Shown here: positions 23,955 through 25,555 of the stretch, in pieces
Layout: each line of letters begins with the position of its first letter
Numbering within the stretch: the stretch's first letter is position 1
Assembly: GCA_937910255.1 (NCBI GenBank)
Contig: CALEOQ010000242.1
Coordinates: 1 to 25,555 of the forward strand
DNA length: 25,555 bases
Source: an uncultured Caulobacteraceae bacterium
Lineage (GTDB): Bacteria > Pseudomonadota > Alphaproteobacteria > Caulobacterales > Caulobacteraceae
Direction of reading: 5' to 3'
Made by a program: the position numbers and the translations under genes
The notes under the pieces: model-generated
The model's input: only the letters and a program-made list of their open reading frames with translations
Told to the model about the DNA's origin: nothing
Databases searched by the model: none

Positions 23955-24002
23955 CCGCTTTCATATCCCCGTCCGTCGCGCCCATGACCTTCGGAGCGAC
24001 GT

Positions 24003-24086
24003 ATGACCCCAAACGCCTTCCCAACTTCGCCAGAGCCCGCCGCGTGCTTGTCGCGTCCGGCTCCTTCATTTAAGCGCGCGCCATGA
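24003..24086 (+). CDS. Short upstream reading frame overlapping the hisS start (coupling candidate)
   Basis: 27 codons from an ATG at 24003, preceded by GGAG at 23993-23996 with a 6-base spacer, the best ribosome binding site in the region. Its TGA overlaps the hisS ATG (ATGA at 24083-24086). hisS itself has no visible ribosome binding site, so re-initiation after this frame could drive hisS translation. The peptide (MTPNAFPTSPEP and onward) has no recognisable features and is probably not functional as a protein. Confidence 0.4.
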   Translation: MTPNAFPTSPEPAACLSRPAPSFKRAP

Positions 24087-25399
24087 CCGACGAGACCGCC
24101 CCCATCCGCCCGGAGGCGCGCAGCCCGCGCGGCTTCATGGACCGCCGCGCCCGCGACCTGGTGGCCGAGCGCCAGATCCTCACCGCCGTCTCGGCGGTCT
24201 ATGAGCGCTATGGGTTCGAGGCCCTGGACACTGGCGCCTTCGAGTACGCCGATGCGCTGGGCAAGTTCCTGCCCGACGCCGACCGTCCCAATGAGGGCGT
24301 CTTCGCCCTGCAGGACGACGACGAACAGTGGATGGCCCTGCGCTACGACCTGACTGCGCCGCTGGCCAGGTTCGCCGCCCAAAACTCGGAGACCCTGCCC
24401 AAGCCGTTCCGGCGCTACGCCTTTGGCCCTGTGTGGCGCAACGAGAAGCCCGGCCCCGGCCGCTTCCGCGAATTCACCCAGTGCGACGCCGACACCGTGG
24501 GCTCGGCCCGGCCCGAGGCCGACGCCGAGATCATCGCCATGGCCGCCGAAGGCTTGGCGGCCGCCGGTCTGCCGGCCGATTCCGCGGTGATCCGCATCAA
24601 CAATCGCAAGCTGCTCAATGGCCTGCTGGCCACGGCGGGTGTCAGCGACGAGCGCCAGAAGCTGGGCGTCCTGCGAGCGGTGGACAAGCTCGACCGCCTG
24701 GGTCCCGACGGGGTTCGCCTGCTGCTGGGCGAAGGCCGCAAGGATGAGTCCGGCGCCTTCACCAAGGGGGCCGGGCTGAATGCGGCCGCGGCCGAAGCCG
24801 TGCTCGCCTTCACCGCGGCCGGGGCCGGCGGCGGGGATAGGTCCAGCGTGCTCGGCCGCCTGGCCGATATCATCGGCGGCTCGGCCGAGGGCGACGCCGG
24901 GCTCGCCGAACTGGCCGCCATCGACGGGGCGCTGAAGAACCTTGGGGTCTCCGAGGCCCAGGCCGTCTTCGAGCCGGCCATCGTCCGGGGCCTGGAATAC
25001 TATACCGGCGCGGTGTTCGAGGCCGAACTGCTGTTGGAGACCACCGACGAGAAGGGCCATCCGGTCCGCTTCGGCTCCATCGGCGGCGGCGGGCGCTATG
25101 ACGACCTGGTGGCGCGGTTCACCGGCCAGGCCGTGCCGGCCACCGGTTTCTCCTTCGGCGTCTCCCGCCTGGCCTCGGCCCTGCGCGCAGCGGGCCGGGA
25201 CATGGCCGCCGACGTCCGCGGGCCGGTGGTGGTCATCGCCTTCAACAATGACGACATGGCGCACTATTTCGCCGCCGCCGGAGAGCTGCGCGCCGCCGGG
25301 ATCGCCGCGGAGGTCTATCTGGGATCCTCGGGCATGAAGGCCCAGATGAAATATGCCGACCGCCGCCTGGCGCCGGCCGCCGTCATCCTGGGCGGGGAC
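24083..25399 (+). CDS. hisS: Histidyl-tRNA synthetase (3'-truncated by the contig end)
   Basis: 439 codons are present before the adapter; alphaproteobacterial HisRS is usually about 490-500 residues, so most of the anticodon-binding domain is missing. Class II motif 1 lies around residues 20-60 (RRARDLVAERQILTAV, YERYGFEALDT). Motif 2 is FRRYAFGPVWRNEKPGPGRFREF at about 109-131, followed by TQCDADTVGS. The histidine-binding loop is RGLEYYTGAVFE (302-313), then GSIGGGGRYDDL (331-342), and motif 3 is TGFSFGVSRL (354-363). The anticodon domain starts at about 381 (PVVVIAFNNDDM). It charges tRNA-His. An in-frame TAA at 24071 rules out a start further upstream. In many alphaproteobacteria hisS is followed by hisZ and hisG, which would explain a histidine attenuator here. 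No downstream gene is visible. Confidence 0.95.
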
Positions 25400-25555
25400 A
25401 GATCGGAAGAGCACACGTCTGAACTCCAGTCACGTCGTAATATCGTATGCCGCCTTCCGCTTGAAAAAAAAAAAACCACTTCCTCCATTTTGCTCTCTCC
25501 CTTCTTTCCCCTCTACACATATCACCCCCTCCCACCTCTCCCCTCCCGTCCTCCC
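25400..25555 (+). other. Illumina adapter read-through, poly-A and junk (artefact)
   Basis: AGATCGGAAGAGCACACG at 25400 onward to CCAGTCAC at 25433 is the TruSeq adapter, the exact reverse complement of bases 29-62. An index (GTCGTA, 25434-25439) and an error-bearing P7 end (CGTATGCCG onward, to CTTG at 25463) follow. Then come A12 (25464-25475) and 80 bases of pyrimidine-rich low-quality sequence. Translated in the hisS frame it gives the known contaminant peptide RSEEHTSELQS. Confidence 0.98.

Noticed and set aside
23909..25414. Minus-strand frame of about 500 codons opposite hisS
   Set aside because: It begins inside the adapter and is the antisense shadow of HisRS, whose class II motifs are unambiguous on the plus strand.
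1..25555. Perfect 34-bp terminal inverted repeats that could mark a transposon or linear replicon
   Set aside because: Both copies are Illumina adapter sequence, next to an index, P7 sequence and poly-A.
25476..25555. Pyrimidine-rich tract at the right end as a possible regulatory element
   Set aside because: It follows adapter and poly-A and has a base composition unlike the rest; it is low-quality read tail.

Overview
The window is a high-GC bacterial contig of ordinary chromosomal genes, most likely from the Alphaproteobacteria, order Caulobacterales (Caulobacter/Phenylobacterium-like). This rests on gene content and protein style: a SapC-family protein, an Oar-like TonB-dependent receptor, an OmpA/glycine-zipper lipoprotein behind a match to the alphaproteobacterial general-stress (EcfG/SigT) promoter, a ScsB-type membrane reductase followed by a redoxin, and an alphaproteobacterial-type HisRS. 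Genus is inference. Both ends are not genomic: bases 1-62 and 25400-25555 are Illumina adapter with index, poly-A and junk, so the genome insert is 63-25399. The two outermost genes are cut by the assembly, not by biology.

Layout. 63-1309 (+) is the 3' part of a TadG-like protein with a von Willebrand A domain. 1385-4877 (-) holds a 2-oxoglutarate/Fe(II) oxygenase followed by a soluble hybrid histidine kinase. 4987-5661 (+) is an OmpA-family lipoprotein with a near-perfect stress promoter and its own terminator. 5750-7128 (+) is a two-subunit 3-oxoacid CoA-transferase, then an exported MsrA (7183-7779). 7754-9373 (-) is a GT39/ArnT-like membrane glycosyltransferase that overlaps msrA tail to tail. 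9498-12800 (+) is a large Oar-like TonB-dependent receptor ending in a strong terminator. 12956-14838 (+) is aguA-aguB (agmatine to putrescine), followed by a GNAT acetyltransferase. 15401-17136 (-) holds a class A acid phosphatase and an R-specific (MaoC/hydratase 2) enoyl-CoA hydratase. 17335-18141 (+) is SapC, 18182-18574 (-) a small MaoC-like hot-dog protein, and 18725-21534 (+) a ScsB/DsbD-type reductase plus an exported redoxin. 21542-22006 (-) is a small exported protein of unknown function, 22166-23788 (+) is pgi, and 24083-25399 (+) is hisS, truncated.

The most interesting item lies in the 294-bp gap before hisS. A 25-residue open frame (23829-23906) carries six histidines within seven residues and is followed by mutually exclusive hairpins. 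This is the architecture of a histidine transcription attenuator. A second short frame with a good ribosome binding site (24003-24086) overlaps the hisS start codon, and a 15-bp direct repeat covers the leader start. Other connected themes are cell-envelope redox (exported MsrA, ScsB, redoxin) and the outer surface (TonB receptor, OmpA lipoprotein, SapC). No mobile element, CRISPR array, tRNA or rRNA was seen, and no gene-free stretch exceeds 300 bases.
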